A stretch of 45,947 bases of DNA, taken from positions 1 through 45,947 of the forward strand of contig NZ_LGDV01000214.1 of assembly GCF_001280015.1 (NCBI RefSeq). Reading direction: 5' to 3'. This document shows, in pieces, positions 26,961 to 35,630 of this stretch (position 1 is its first letter; every line of letters starts with the position of its first letter). The notes under the pieces were generated by a model, which did no database searches, was not told the DNA's origin, and saw nothing but the letters and a program-made list of their open reading frames with translations. A program made the translations under genes and the position numbers. The stretch is from Streptomyces sp. MMG1121. Its GTDB lineage: Bacteria; Actinomycetota; Actinomycetes; Streptomycetales; Streptomycetaceae.

Positions 26961-27608
26961 GTGAACGTATTGCTCGACCATCTCGCGGAATTCCGCGAGG
27001 GGTTCATAGGCACCGTCCTGCTGACCCTCGCCAGCGGGCTCCTCGCGATGACGCTGGGTGTCGTCATCGCCGGGTTCCGCGTCTCTCCGGTCCCTCCGTT
27101 GCGGATGTTCGGGACCGCGTGGGTCACCCTCTTCCGGAACACCCCCCTGACGCTGCTCTTCCTCATCGCCTGGTTCGTCGTCCCGGTCATCTTCGTGCCG
27201 GGCCTGAGCCCGTGGACGAAGGCACTGCTCGCCCTGGGCTTCTACACCTCGGCCTTCGTCTGCGAGGCGGTGCGGTCGGGCATCAACACCGTGTCCCTGG
27301 GGCAGGCGGAGGCCGCCCGCTCGCTGGGCATGACCTTCTCGCAGACGCTGCGGCTGATCGTCCTGCCGCAGGCGACGCGCGCCGTGATCGCTCCGTTGAG
27401 CTCGATCTTCATCGCGCTGACCAAGAACTCGGCGATCGCGGGCGCGTTCAGCGTCACCGAACTGTTCGGCGTGCAGAAGCTGCTGAGCGACCAGGGCTTC
27501 ACCATCACCTGGATCTTCCTGTGGGTGGCCCTGGGATATCTCGTCATCACCTTCTCGATCAGCGGTCTGTTCCGGCTGCTGGAGCGGCGCCTGGGGGTCG
27601 CGCGATGA
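26961..27608 (+). CDS. gluC: Glutamate ABC transporter permease GluC
   Basis: Inner-membrane permease of the HisMQ type, 215 residues with about five helices. The EAA loop contacting GluA reads SLGQAEAARSLGMTFSQ. The early FIGTVLLTLASGLLAM helix is typical. The start is GTG at 26961 (VNVLLDHLAEF) with GAGGA upstream; the in-frame upstream extension is Pro/Arg-rich and rejected. It overlaps gluD by 4 nt (ATGA). Confidence 0.95.
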   Translation: MNVLLDHLAEFREGFIGTVLLTLASGLLAMTLGVVIAGFRVSPVPPLRMFGTAWVTLFRNTPLTLLFLIAWFVVPVIFVPGLSPWTKALLALGFYTSAFVCEAVRSGINTVSLGQAEAARSLGMTFSQTLRLIVLPQATRAVIAPLSSIFIALTKNSAIAGAFSVTELFGVQKLLSDQGFTITWIFLWVALGYLVITFSISGLFRLLERRLGVAR

Positions 27609-28543
27609 CTGCAAGCGTGCTGTACGACGCGCCGGGCCCCAAGGCCCGCATGCGCAACCGCATCTACACGGCGGTCGGCGCCCTGGCGCTCCTCGCGCTG
27701 CTCGCCTTCGTCGTGTACCGGCTCGATGCCAAGGGCCAGCTCGACCCGAAGGTCTGGAACATCTTCAACAACGCGGGCGTGCGCACCAACATCCGCGACG
27801 GGGTGCTGACCACGTTGAAGGTGTTCGCCGTGGCAGGTGCGCTGTCCCTGGTCCTCGGGCTGCTGCTCGCCGTGGCGCGCCTGTCGGAGCACCGGCCGGT
27901 CCGCTGGTTCGCCACCGGCTTCATCGAGCTGTTCCGCGCCGTACCCCTGCTCATCACGATCTACGCCCTGTGGGTGCTGTTCCTCACCTACAAGAACGAC
28001 CTCGGCGTGGTCGGGGACAACACCGCGTTCTGGGGTCTCGTCATCGGCCTGACCGTCTACAACGGCTCTGTGCAGGCCGAGGTGTTCCGCGCGGGCGTCA
28101 ACTCCGTGCCCAGGGGACAGGTGGAGGCCGCGTACGCGCTCGGCCTGCGCAAGTACCAGGTGATGACGATGCTCCTGCTGCCGCAGGCGGTCCGCGCCAT
28201 GCTGCCGACGATGATCAGCCAGCTGGTGGTCACCCTGAAGGACACCTCACTCGGCTACGTCATCACCTACACGGAGCTTCTGTTCGCCACCCGGACCATG
28301 GCCAACAACATCATCGTCAACGGGGAGAACCCGTTCACGGCGGTCACGATCGTGGTGGGCGCGATCTACATCGCGATGTGCCTCGCCCTCTCCTCGCTCG
28401 CGACCTGGATCGAGCGACGGGGGCGCCGTGCGAAGACCGGCGTCATCGTGGCAGCGGCAGCCGGGCCGGCCGAGACGCCGGGACTGCTCGACGCCTCGGC
28501 CGGCCCGCTCGGCCACACGACCGAACGTGAGCCCCGGCCCTGA
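27605..28543 (+). CDS. gluD: Glutamate ABC transporter permease GluD
   Basis: Second permease subunit, 312 residues: a first helix (about 20-38), a VRTNIRDGVLTTLKVF lead-in, core HisMQ helices, the EAA loop VPRGQVEAAYALGLRKYQ and a hydrophilic C-terminal tail rich in Ala and Glu. The ATG at 27605 lies in the ATGA overlap with gluC, giving translational coupling. Last gene of the operon, followed by a strong terminator. Confidence 0.95.
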   Translation: MTASVLYDAPGPKARMRNRIYTAVGALALLALLAFVVYRLDAKGQLDPKVWNIFNNAGVRTNIRDGVLTTLKVFAVAGALSLVLGLLLAVARLSEHRPVRWFATGFIELFRAVPLLITIYALWVLFLTYKNDLGVVGDNTAFWGLVIGLTVYNGSVQAEVFRAGVNSVPRGQVEAAYALGLRKYQVMTMLLLPQAVRAMLPTMISQLVVTLKDTSLGYVITYTELLFATRTMANNIIVNGENPFTAVTIVVGAIYIAMCLALSSLATWIERRGRRAKTGVIVAAAAGPAETPGLLDASAGPLGHTTEREPRP

Positions 28544-28570
28544 CACACCGGCACGCGTCCGCGGTCGCAC

Positions 28571-28612
28571 GACGGCCGGTTCCCTCCCGGCATGCCGAGG
28601 GAACCGGCCGTC
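28571..28612 (+). terminator. Terminator after gluABCD
   Basis: Perfect 16-bp arms (28571-28586 and 28597-28612) enclose a 10-nt loop that contains GGCATGCC. There is no T-run, as is common in streptomycetes. Three tandem copies of GGTCGTC follow (28615-28637). Confidence 0.85.
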
Positions 28613-28922
28613 AGGTCGTCAGGTCGTCGGGTCGTCACCCAGGGGAGCGCCGCGGGAGTCCGCTGAGCCGGTTGGCAGCCACCACGACGAGTTCCGCCTG
28701 ACCTCCGCCGACGGCTCACCGTGGCCGCGGCCCCTGCCCAGGCCGTTCGATCGGTCCGCGGACCGGTCCGGCCGAGAACCGGTATGTCCCCGATGACCGC
28801 CTGCCTCGCTTGACGCCAGCCCCGGCAGTGGGTTGCATACGTTCTGTGATCGTTCGCCCTGCTCCCCTCCTGTGTTCGCACCACTCCGTCAGGACACCGC
28901 TGCGGGCAGGGGGCACCACGCC
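28613..28922. other. Intergenic region upstream of FAD monooxygenase
   Basis: After the GGTCGTC repeats nothing gene-like is seen. TTGACG at 28810-28815 is a possible -35 element for the monooxygenase, but no good -10 follows at standard spacing. Confidence 0.4.
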
Positions 28923-30545
28923 GTGGACCCGGTGATCGTCGTCGGAGCGGGGCCCGTCGGGCTCACGCTCGCCCTGGCGCTGGCCCGCCATGAGGTGCCG
29001 TCCGTCGTTCTGGACGAAGGCCCCGGCAAGGACGAACCCCGCCCGGCACGCACCGTCGTGCTGCGCGAGGACACGGCCGCGCTGCTGGAGCGGCTGACCG
29101 GTGTGGCGCTCGGTGAACACGGTGTGCGCTGGTCCGGATGGCGGTCCCTGCGGCGCAAGCAGGTGATGAGCGAGATCGCCTTCGACGACGCCGGGCCCGC
29201 CCCCCTGCACCTCGCCCAGCACGTCCTCACCAGCGCCCTGCGCGCGGCCGCCGCTGACGAGCCGCTGGTGAAGGTGGCCGTGGACAGCCGCCTGGACGCG
29301 ATCGAGCAGGAGCGTTCCGGCATCACCGCGCACACCCGCGGCCCCAGGGGCACCTGGTGGCGCGGCAGTTACCTGATCGGTTGCGACGGACCGCGCTCCG
29401 TCGTGCGCAAACTCCAGGACATCCGCTTCCCGGGCCGTACGGCGGTGGAGCGACACGCGGTCGCCGCGCTGCGGGCGGAACTTCCGTGGGAGGGCCGGGC
29501 GTTGCTCCATCGGATGCCGCCGTGGCGGCAGTCCGGGCCCTCGGCCGGGGAGGTGACCGCCCGCCCTCTCCCGGACGGCGTGTGGCGCCTGGACTGGCTG
29601 CTGCCGCCGGGCAAGGAGCTGGTCACCCCCGAGATCCTGGTGGCCCGGGTCCGCGAGACCCTCGCGGGCTGGACGGACGGCTCCACACCGCCGTACGACC
29701 TGCTCGACACCGGGGTCCACACGGTGCATCACCGGCTGGCCCGCCGCTGGCGCGCCGGCCGGGTCTTCCTCGCCGGGGACGCGGCCCATCTGCTCGGCGC
29801 GCTCGGCACCCACGGACTGGACGAGGGCCTGCGGGACGCCGACAACCTCGCCTGGAAGCTGGCCCCGGCCTGGCACCACGGACACCACGAAGCGCTGCTG
29901 GACAGCTACGAGACCGAGCGGCGCGCGGTGGTCGCCGCCCGGCTGCGCGCCGCCGACCAGGCGCTGCCGGTGCTGCGCGGCGGGGGCGGACTGCGCCAGA
30001 GGGTGCCGGGTGCGGCGCGGGGTCACGATGCGCTGCTCACGGACGGTCACCTGGGGCGCGGGCCGCTCGGCGCGCCGGGGACGTACGCCGACTCGCCGCT
30101 CACGCCCGGGCGTCTCGAGGGTGAGATCCCGGTCGAGACGGCCCCCGGCGCACCGGTCACCGACGTACGGGTCACCGCGGAGGACGGCTCCTTCGTCCGG
30201 CTGCGCGACCGGCTCGGCCGCGGCGTCCTGCTCGTCGTCCTGATCGCGCCGGGCACGGGGGTGTGGGACCGCAAGCACTGGGTGTCCGCCGGAGTGATGC
30301 CCCGTCTGGCGGCCGCGGTGACCGCACTGCCGCACCCCGCCGAGCTGCTGGTCGCCGAGGAGTACCCGGGTGCGCCGGCCCACAGCGTGCTGCTCGTGCG
30401 CCCCGACGGCCACCTGGTCACGGCGCTGAGCGGGGTCCGCCCGGCCGACCTGTACACGGCGGCGGAGGCGGCGGTGGGCGGCGCTGCGAAGAATGAACAC
30501 GAGGAGAAGAAGAAGGAGGCGGAAGCCGCCTCCAGCGCGCGCTGA
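28923..30545 (+). CDS. FAD-dependent aromatic-type monooxygenase
   Basis: A class A flavoprotein hydroxylase (PheA/TfdB-like), 540 residues. It shows the N-terminal dinucleotide-binding motif VVGAGPVGLTLALALAR, the second FAD motif GDAAHLLGALGTHGLDEGL, and DADNLAWKLA. The last roughly 110 residues resemble the thioredoxin-like C-terminal domain of this group. A Lys/Glu-rich tail closes the protein. The GTG at 28923 has AGGGGG 9 nt upstream; in-frame starts further up (28833 onward) cannot be excluded. The substrate is unknown. Confidence 0.88.
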   Translation: MDPVIVVGAGPVGLTLALALARHEVPSVVLDEGPGKDEPRPARTVVLREDTAALLERLTGVALGEHGVRWSGWRSLRRKQVMSEIAFDDAGPAPLHLAQHVLTSALRAAAADEPLVKVAVDSRLDAIEQERSGITAHTRGPRGTWWRGSYLIGCDGPRSVVRKLQDIRFPGRTAVERHAVAALRAELPWEGRALLHRMPPWRQSGPSAGEVTARPLPDGVWRLDWLLPPGKELVTPEILVARVRETLAGWTDGSTPPYDLLDTGVHTVHHRLARRWRAGRVFLAGDAAHLLGALGTHGLDEGLRDADNLAWKLAPAWHHGHHEALLDSYETERRAVVAARLRAADQALPVLRGGGGLRQRVPGAARGHDALLTDGHLGRGPLGAPGTYADSPLTPGRLEGEIPVETAPGAPVTDVRVTAEDGSFVRLRDRLGRGVLLVVLIAPGTGVWDRKHWVSAGVMPRLAAAVTALPHPAELLVAEEYPGAPAHSVLLVRPDGHLVTALSGVRPADLYTAAEAAVGGAAKNEHEEKKKEAEAASSAR

Positions 30546-30586
30546 CCCGTACTCCGGTCACGCTCTGTCCATATGGTGACGGTGAG

Positions 30587-30615
30587 TTGACCGGAGTGCA
30601 TGCCCATGCTGTACT
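30587..30615 (+). promoter_or_regulatory. Promoter of a leaderless transcript
   Basis: TTGACC (30587-30592), a 17-bp spacer and TGTACT (30610-30615) form a good vegetative-type promoter. The ATG of the leader peptide begins 8 nt after the -10 element, so transcription should start at or next to the A of the ATG. Confidence 0.6.
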
Positions 30616-30622
30616 CCGGACC

Positions 30623-30709
30623 ATGACCGACACCTGCGTGCGCCTGTGGCGGAGGGTCCATATGGACCTCGTCCGCTACGCGGGCTGCGTGTGTCGCCCG
30701 TCCTGCTGA
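30623..30709 (+). CDS. 28-residue Cys-rich leader peptide upstream of cysteine dioxygenase operon
   Basis: A short frame encodes MTDTCVRLWRRVHMDL and ends CVCRPSC, with Cys at 5, 22, 24 and 28. It has no Shine-Dalgarno sequence and sits at the predicted 5' end of the transcript. Actinobacterial polycysteine leader peptides of this kind act as cysteine-responsive attenuators of sulfur genes (known in mycobacteria). The next gene 79 nt downstream is a cysteine dioxygenase, which fits. The peptide also resembles short putative leader peptides that precede sulfur genes in Streptomyces (LWRRVHMDL region). Confidence 0.7.
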   Translation: MTDTCVRLWRRVHMDLVRYAGCVCRPSC

Positions 30710-30731
30710 ATTCGCATCCCCTTTCCCTTTC

Positions 30732-30751
30732 CGGGCGCCGTGGTGCGCCCG
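30732..30751 (+). terminator. Candidate attenuator hairpin before cysteine dioxygenase
   Basis: CGGGCGC (30732-30738) pairs perfectly with GCGCCCG (30745-30751) across a 6-nt loop and is followed by TTT. It lies between the Cys leader stop and the dioxygenase start, where ribosome position could decide its formation. Confidence 0.45.
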
Positions 30752-30787
30752 TTTCCGCGAACTCGCTCAGGACTCAGGACGGTGCTC

Positions 30788-31321
30788 GTGTCTGTCTCCC
30801 CTGCTTCCGTGTCCCCTGCCGTCGGCTCGGCGCCCACCCAGGCGGACCTCCTCGACTTCGTGCGGCGCACGGCCGCCGACGCCGGGCTGATCGCCTCCCT
30901 TCCGCTCGATCCGGAGGGCCGCACCTGGGTGCGGCTGGAGGGGCCGGGCGGCAGCGAGGCCTGGCTGATCGGCTGGCCACCCGGCACCGGCACGGGCTGG
31001 CACGACCACGCCGAGTCGGTCGGCGCGTTCCTCACCGCCTCGGGCGAACTCAAGGAGAACTCACTCGCCGCCCGGCTGCCCACCGACGGCTGGAAGACCC
31101 TGGAACTCACCGAGGACGTCGACCGCGAACGCCGCCTCCCCACCGGCCGGGGCCGCGCCTTCGGCCGCCACCACGTCCACGAGGTCCTCAACGAGTCCCG
31201 CACCGACCACGCGATCTCCGTCCACGCCTACTACCCACCCCTCCCCCGCATCCGCCGCTACGGCCGCACGGGCCAGGTACTACGCCTGGAGCAGGTGGAA
31301 CGCCCGGAGGACTGGCAGTGA
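30788..31321 (+). CDS. Cysteine dioxygenase (cupin, type I-like)
   Basis: Non-haem iron enzyme oxidising cysteine to cysteine sulfinate in the cytosol; 177 residues. The facial triad is readable as His72 and His74 in WHDHAESVGAF and His131 in HVHEVLN. The conserved HAYYPPL with a Tyr follows, and Gly occupies the place of the mammalian crosslink Cys, as in other bacterial enzymes. The GTG at 30788 follows two tandem ACTCAGG-type repeats that supply AGGA 8 nt upstream. It overlaps the rhodanese gene by 4 nt. Confidence 0.9.
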   Translation: MSVSPASVSPAVGSAPTQADLLDFVRRTAADAGLIASLPLDPEGRTWVRLEGPGGSEAWLIGWPPGTGTGWHDHAESVGAFLTASGELKENSLAARLPTDGWKTLELTEDVDRERRLPTGRGRAFGRHHVHEVLNESRTDHAISVHAYYPPLPRIRRYGRTGQVLRLEQVERPEDWQ

Positions 31322-31845
31322 GCAGCGGGGGCGGGGGGCCACAAGGTGGTCGAGCGCGTGGCGCGGAGGCGGCGGGGAGCGGCGGCGCGGAACAGGGGCC
31401 GGCCGGTGGTACGGAGGCGGCGGTTGAACAGCCGGTCGGTGTGGTGAGTGAACAGCCGGTCGGGATCGACGAGTTGCTGGAGCGGGTGCGCGCGGGATAC
31501 CGGCGCGTGGATGTACCGGAGGCGCACGAGGCGGCGCGAACCGGTGCGGCGCTGCTCGTGGACATCCGGTACGCGGCCCTGCGTGAGCGGGACGGCGTGA
31601 TCCCCGGGGCCCTCGTCATCGAGCGCAACGAACTGGAGTGGCGCCTCGATCCACAGGGCAGCCACCGCACCCCCGAGGCCACCGGCCACGACCTGCGCAT
31701 AGTGGTGATCTGCAACGAGGGTTACGCCTCCAGCCTCGCCGTCGCCTCCCTCCACCAACTGGGCCTGCGCCGGGCGACGGACCTGGTGGGCGGCTTCCAG
31801 GCATGGCGGGCGGCGGGCCTGCCGGTGGAACCGGTGCGGTCCTGA
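31318..31845 (+). CDS. Rhodanese-domain sulfurtransferase
   Basis: Single-domain rhodanese of 175 residues. The first 45 are a Gly/Ala low-complexity leader. The domain shows LLVDIR (79-84), GALVIERNELEWRL (97-110), the active-site loop CNEGYASS with Cys132, and the terminal VGGFQAW. The GTG at 31318 overlaps the dioxygenase stop (GTGA), with GGAGGA 6 nt upstream, so the two are translationally coupled. Together they probably handle sulfane sulfur and excess cysteine. Confidence 0.92.
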   Translation: MSSGGGGPQGGRARGAEAAGSGGAEQGPAGGTEAAVEQPVGVVSEQPVGIDELLERVRAGYRRVDVPEAHEAARTGAALLVDIRYAALRERDGVIPGALVIERNELEWRLDPQGSHRTPEATGHDLRIVVICNEGYASSLAVASLHQLGLRRATDLVGGFQAWRAAGLPVEPVRS

Positions 31846-31974
31846 ACGAAGCGGGCGACGCCTTGCGGAGGGCCGCGGGCACCAACGGCAGAACGGCCGC
31901 GGGCGCGGCGGTACGGTGCGGGCACCGGCGGTACCTGGGCGCAGGCGACGGCATCGGTCAAGAGAACAGGGCGG

Positions 31975-32395
31975 TGAGAGGCCGATTCGGCGCATGGCCG
32001 GCCGGGCATGCGGCGCCGCCGCTACTCCCTCGCCGTACAGCACGCCACCGAGCGGCAGCCCGGGCGGGGCACGGATCTGCCCGGGTGTGGCGGCGACGGC
32101 GCGGAGCAGGGCGAGTTCACGGTGGTGCTGCTGCACAGTGAGACGACCACGAGCACGGCCACCAGCAGCGAGGTGCCGCCCATGCTGACCAGCCGGGTGC
32201 GGGCAGTCGCCGCCTCCAGGAATTCGACGGGTCCTCGGGCGTCGCCGCCGGCGACCTGGGCGGTGGTGCCGTGCAGCGCTGTCGCCACGGCCTGCCGCAC
32301 CTGCCCGGGGTCCGCCTCGACGACCAGGTCACTTGTGCGCTTGACGGTGGTCCGGTGAACGTACGGCCCCGCGGTGAGACCTCGGCCCCCCTGCC
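31975..32395 (-). pseudogene. Relic of an FtsX-like ABC transporter permease
   Basis: On the minus strand one frame reads SDLVVEADPGQVRQAV through SMGGTSLLVAVLVVVS, the extracellular domain and transmembrane start of an FtsX/MacB permease. The neighbouring frame then continues HHRELALLRAVAATPGQIR, the diagnostic FtsX loop. The switch near 32137-32150 is a frameshift. No start, no ATPase gene and no intact N-terminus are present. The region is 70 nt downstream of recX on the same strand. The remaining gap (31846-31974) shows nothing. Confidence 0.65.
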
Positions 32396-32467
32396 GTAAC
32401 GCCTCGGAGCCCCGTCCAGACCCGCGAAACCCCTCCGTCCGGCCCGGGAGCCCCTCCCCGGAAGCCC

Positions 32468-33271
32468 TCAGATGTCCCCGTCCCCTCCCAGATACTCCGT
32501 GTCCTCGCCCTCTTCCTCCAGGGCCCGGCGGACGACGCGGAGGGCCATGCCCTCGGGGTAGCCCTTGCGGGCGAGCATGCCGGCGAGGCGGCGGAGCCGT
32601 CTGTCGCGGTCGAGACCGCGGGTGGCGCGCAGTTTGCGGGCGACCAACTCGCGGGCGGTCGCCTCCTCCTGCTCGGAGTCGAGCTGACCGACGGCCTCGT
32701 CGATCAGCGTCGAGTCGACCCCCTTGGTGCGCAGCTCCCGGGCGAGTGCCCGACGGGCGAGCCCCCGGCCGTGGTGCCGGGACTCCACCCAGGCCTCCGC
32801 GAACGCGCCGTCGTCGATCAGCCCGACCTCCTCGAACCGCGACAGCACCTCCTCGGCCACGTCCTCGGGAATCTCCCGCTTGCGCAAGGCGTCGGCGAGC
32901 TGCTTGCGGGTGCGCGGGGTCCCGGTGAGCAGGCGCAGGCAGATCGCCCGTGCCCGCTCAGCCGGGTCCCCCGAAGACTCCCCCTGCTCGGCCCTCGACG
33001 AGGAAGGGGCGCCTTCGTCCTCCCCGGGTGCGTCCCCGAAGCCGCGCCGTCGCCGGCTCCGACCGCCCCTGCGGGCGCCGCCGTCGCCCTCGTACCCACC
33101 GTTTCCGCGGTGCCCACCGGGTCCGTCTTCACCGCCGTACCCACCGCGTACGTCGTCCCGGTGTCCGTCGTCACCGTCCGGGGCGGAGTCCGGGTAGCCC
33201 CCGGTGCCCCTCCCCCGCGGGGTACCGGGGGTGGCGTACTCGTACTCGGCCCAGTCGGTTCGTCGTGTCAC
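32468..33271 (-). CDS. recX: Regulatory protein RecX
   Basis: Modulator of RecA filament activity. The C-terminal 160 residues are Rec[45 protein letters not shown] and the triple-helix repeats that follow. The first 100 residues are Gly/Arg/Asp-rich and disordered, as in other streptomycete RecX. GTG start at 33271, 7 nt after the recA stop, so it is co-transcribed with recA. Confidence 0.95.
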   Translation of the reverse strand: MTRRTDWAEYEYATPGTPRGRGTGGYPDSAPDGDDGHRDDVRGGYGGEDGPGGHRGNGGYEGDGGARRGGRSRRRRGFGDAPGEDEGAPSSSRAEQGESSGDPAERARAICLRLLTGTPRTRKQLADALRKREIPEDVAEEVLSRFEEVGLIDDGAFAEAWVESRHHGRGLARRALARELRTKGVDSTLIDEAVGQLDSEQEEATARELVARKLRATRGLDRDRRLRRLAGMLARKGYPEGMALRVVRRALEEEGEDTEYLGGDGDI

Positions 33272-33278
33272 GGGTCGG

Positions 33279-34406
33279 TCAGCTCTTGGCTGCGGCGGCC
33301 TTGGGCTTGGCGGCCTTGGCGGCTGCCGGGGCGGGCACCGACTTGGCGTCGTCGTCGGTCGTGGTGGTGACGGCCGCGTCCGCGCCCGGCTCGGCGACGG
33401 GCTCCTCCGGGCGGACCCCCACGCCCAGCTTCTCCTTGATCTTCTTCTCGATCTCGTTGGCCAGGTCGGGGTTGTCCTTGAGGAAGTTGCGCGCGTTCTC
33501 CTTGCCCTGGCCGAGCTGGTCGCCCTCGTACGTGTACCAGGCGCCGGCCTTGCGGACGAAGCCGTGCTCCACGCCCATGTCGATCAGACCGCCCTCGCGG
33601 CTGATGCCCTGGCCGTAGAGGATGTCGAACTCGGCCTGCTTGAAGGGCGGCGCGACCTTGTTCTTGACGACCTTGCAGCGGGTGCGGTTGCCGACCGCCT
33701 CCGTGCCGTCCTTCAGGGTCTCGATGCGGCGGATGTCGATACGCACCGAGGCGTAGAACTTCAGCGCCCGGCCACCGGTCGTGGTCTCGGGGGAGCCGAA
33801 CATCACGCCGATCTTCTCGCGGAGCTGGTTGATGAAGATCGCGGTGGTCTTGGACTGGTTGAGCGCGCTGGTGATCTTCCGCAGGGCCTGGCTCATCAGG
33901 CGGGCCTGCAGACCCACGTGGCTGTCGCCCATCTCGCCCTCGATCTCCGCGCGCGGGACGAGCGCGGCGACGGAGTCGATGACGATGAGGTCGAGGGCAC
34001 CGGAGCGGACCAGCATGTCCACGATCTCCAGGGCCTGCTCGCCGTTGTCGGGCTGGGAGAGGATCAGGTTGTCGATGTCGACGCCGAGCTTCTTCGCGTA
34101 CTCGGGGTCGAGGGCGTGCTCCGCGTCCACGAACGCGACCTGGCCGCCGGCCTTCTGGGCGTTGGCCACGGCGTGCAGGGTCAGGGTCGTCTTGCCGGAG
34201 GACTCCGGGCCGTACACCTCGACCACTCGGCCGCGCGGCAGGCCGCCGACGCCGAGGGCGACGTCGAGCGCGGTCGACCCGGTGGGGATGACCTCGATGG
34301 GCTCGTTCGGCCGCTCGCCCAGGCGCATCACCGCACCCTTGCCGAACTGTCGTTCAATCTGTGCGAGCGCGGCGTCGAGCGCCTTCTCGCGGTCGGTTCC
34401 TGCCAT
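33279..34406 (-). CDS. recA: Recombinase RecA
   Basis: ATP-dependent strand-exchange protein and SOS co-protease. The 375-residue product has Walker [10 protein letters not shown] (66-74), Walker [13 protein letters not shown], loop L1/L2 regions ([21 protein letters not shown]) and an Ala/Lys-rich C-terminal tail. The start is ATG at 34406 (MAGTDREKA) with GGTGG upstream; the long upstream extension is not coding. It is regulated by the promoter and SOS-like box at 34568-34597, and recX follows directly. Confidence 0.99.
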   Translation of the reverse strand: MAGTDREKALDAALAQIERQFGKGAVMRLGERPNEPIEVIPTGSTALDVALGVGGLPRGRVVEVYGPESSGKTTLTLHAVANAQKAGGQVAFVDAEHALDPEYAKKLGVDIDNLILSQPDNGEQALEIVDMLVRSGALDLIVIDSVAALVPRAEIEGEMGDSHVGLQARLMSQALRKITSALNQSKTTAIFINQLREKIGVMFGSPETTTGGRALKFYASVRIDIRRIETLKDGTEAVGNRTRCKVVKNKVAPPFKQAEFDILYGQGISREGGLIDMGVEHGFVRKAGAWYTYEGDQLGQGKENARNFLKDNPDLANEIEKKIKEKLGVGVRPEEPVAEPGADAAVTTTTDDDAKSVPAPAAAKAAKPKAAAAKS

Positions 34407-34567
34407 GGGTTCCACCCGGTTTGCTTGAGTCGATCGCTTCACGTCAAAGACGCTAACCCCTGCCACTGACAATGCGCCCCGACGCAGGCCCAGCCTGTGG
34501 ATAACCGAGAGACATCTCCCCGCAAAACGGGATGAAATCCACCATCCAGAGCCTCGCCTGAACTTCC

Positions 34568-34597
34568 ATAAGAATGGATGTTCGATTTTCGTGTCAA
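34568..34597 (-). promoter_or_regulatory. recA promoter with SOS-like LexA box
   Basis: On the minus strand a TTGACA -35 (34592-34597) and a TTCTTA/TCTTAT -10 (34568-34574) flank a 17-18 bp spacer. The spacer contains GAACATCCATTC (34572-34583), a LexA-type box whose second half departs from GTTC. Repressor bound there would block the promoter. The start codon is about 160 nt downstream. Confidence 0.7.
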
Positions 34598-34695
34598 GCG
34601 CACCACGCGATGCCGGAATCCAAGGTTCGGCAGCGTCCCGAGGCCCGGAAAGAAGCCCGCTGTGCAGGCCGCCGCTCCCTTCATCGTCGCTCCGC

Positions 34696-35213
34696 ATGAC
34701 CCACACCGAGACCGGGATCACCGCGGAGTTCGTCCCCGATCTGCCGCGCGACCAGCACCCCGACCTGGCCGATCGCCCGTCACGGCTCGGCGCGCGGCTG
34801 GGACGACCAGCTGTGGCGGCTCGGCGACGACCTCGCGGTCCGGCCGCCCTGGGCCACGCGGTCCGTGGACGCCCTGCTGCGCAAGGAGTACGCCTGGCTG
34901 CCGCCCCTGGCCCAACGCCTCCCCTCCCGGTGCGCGTCCCCCAGCGCTCGGCGAACCCTCCGTGCGGCTTCCACGCCCCTGCATCGTCACCCCCTGGGCG
35001 CCGGGCACACCCGCCGACCGCTTCCATGCCGCCGACCGTCCCGCCCCGGACCCCGCGACCCTGCGCCGCGCTCGCGGCTGGGCGGGGCCGCGCGCCCTCG
35101 GCGGCATCCTCATCAAAGAGGCCGGCGTCCACAGCCGCCCGGGCGGCAAGGCCACCTGGAGCCCAGCCGCTCAGGCCGCGCCGCGACGCCTTGTCGGTGG
35201 CCGGAGGGGTTGA
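34696..35213 (+). pseudogene. Aminoglycoside phosphotransferase (APH)-family pseudogene
   Basis: Consecutive pieces in three frames give an APH-like kinase: [16 protein letters not shown]...RLGAR, then [20 protein letters not shown] and [18 protein letters not shown], then LPVRVPQ, then [14 protein letters not shown]. This last joins directly to C-terminal sequence [20 protein letters not shown]...[10 protein letters not shown]. At least three frameshifts and a central deletion removing the catalytic HGD loop make it non-functional. It lies between recA and a small secreted protein gene and ends at TGA 35213. Confidence 0.8.
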
Positions 35214-35433
35214 GCACGTTGCCATGGGTGCAGTGGTTCAGGGGGTTCCCCGTCCAGGGGCTTGCCGCAGGGACGGCGGCCGGCTCCTGGAAGCAGACGG
35301 CCGCCGCGCTGAAGTTCCACTTGTTCGCGGCCTCGACACCGGGGCCGAAGTCGCTGTCGTTGCCGGCGAAGGCGGACGTGGCCAGGGCTGCCGCGACGAG
35401 CGCGACCGCGGCGATGCCGATGATCTTCTTCAT
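35113..35433 (-). CDS. Small secreted protein, unknown function
   Basis: A 106-residue exported protein. The signal peptide [23 protein letters not shown] is followed by a short mature part with two cysteines (AAVCFQE and LNHCTHGN), probably one disulfide. The last 30 or so residues are Arg/Gly-rich, antisense to the end of the APH pseudogene. They look like read-through after loss of an original stop near codon 80 (inference). Similar small secreted streptomycete proteins have no known role. The ribosome binding site is weak. Confidence 0.65.
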   Translation of the reverse strand: MKKIIGIAAVALVAAALATSAFAGNDSDFGPGVEAANKWNFSAAAVCFQEPAAVPAASPWTGNPLNHCTHGNVLNPSGHRQGVAARPERLGSRWPCRPGGCGRRPL

Positions 35434-35630
35434 GTCCGGGAACGATCATGGCCCGGCAGGGACACGTCCCGCTCGACCGCGAGTTCCCGCGGGCCCAGGC
35501 GGGGGAACCGCACGGCCTGCCGAACCGGTCACCCGTTGGTGCGCCCGGCTCCGATTCCGCCTCCCCCGCGTACTCGGAGCCGCCATGCTCAGGTGCCGGT
35601 GGGAAGCCGGACGCGCTGGTGGGAGAGGGT

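Noticed and set aside
30646..31845. A single long protein merging upstream DNA with the rhodanese
   Set aside because: The GTGA overlap with the dioxygenase, the ribosome site at 31318 and the antisense-like composition upstream support the shorter gene.
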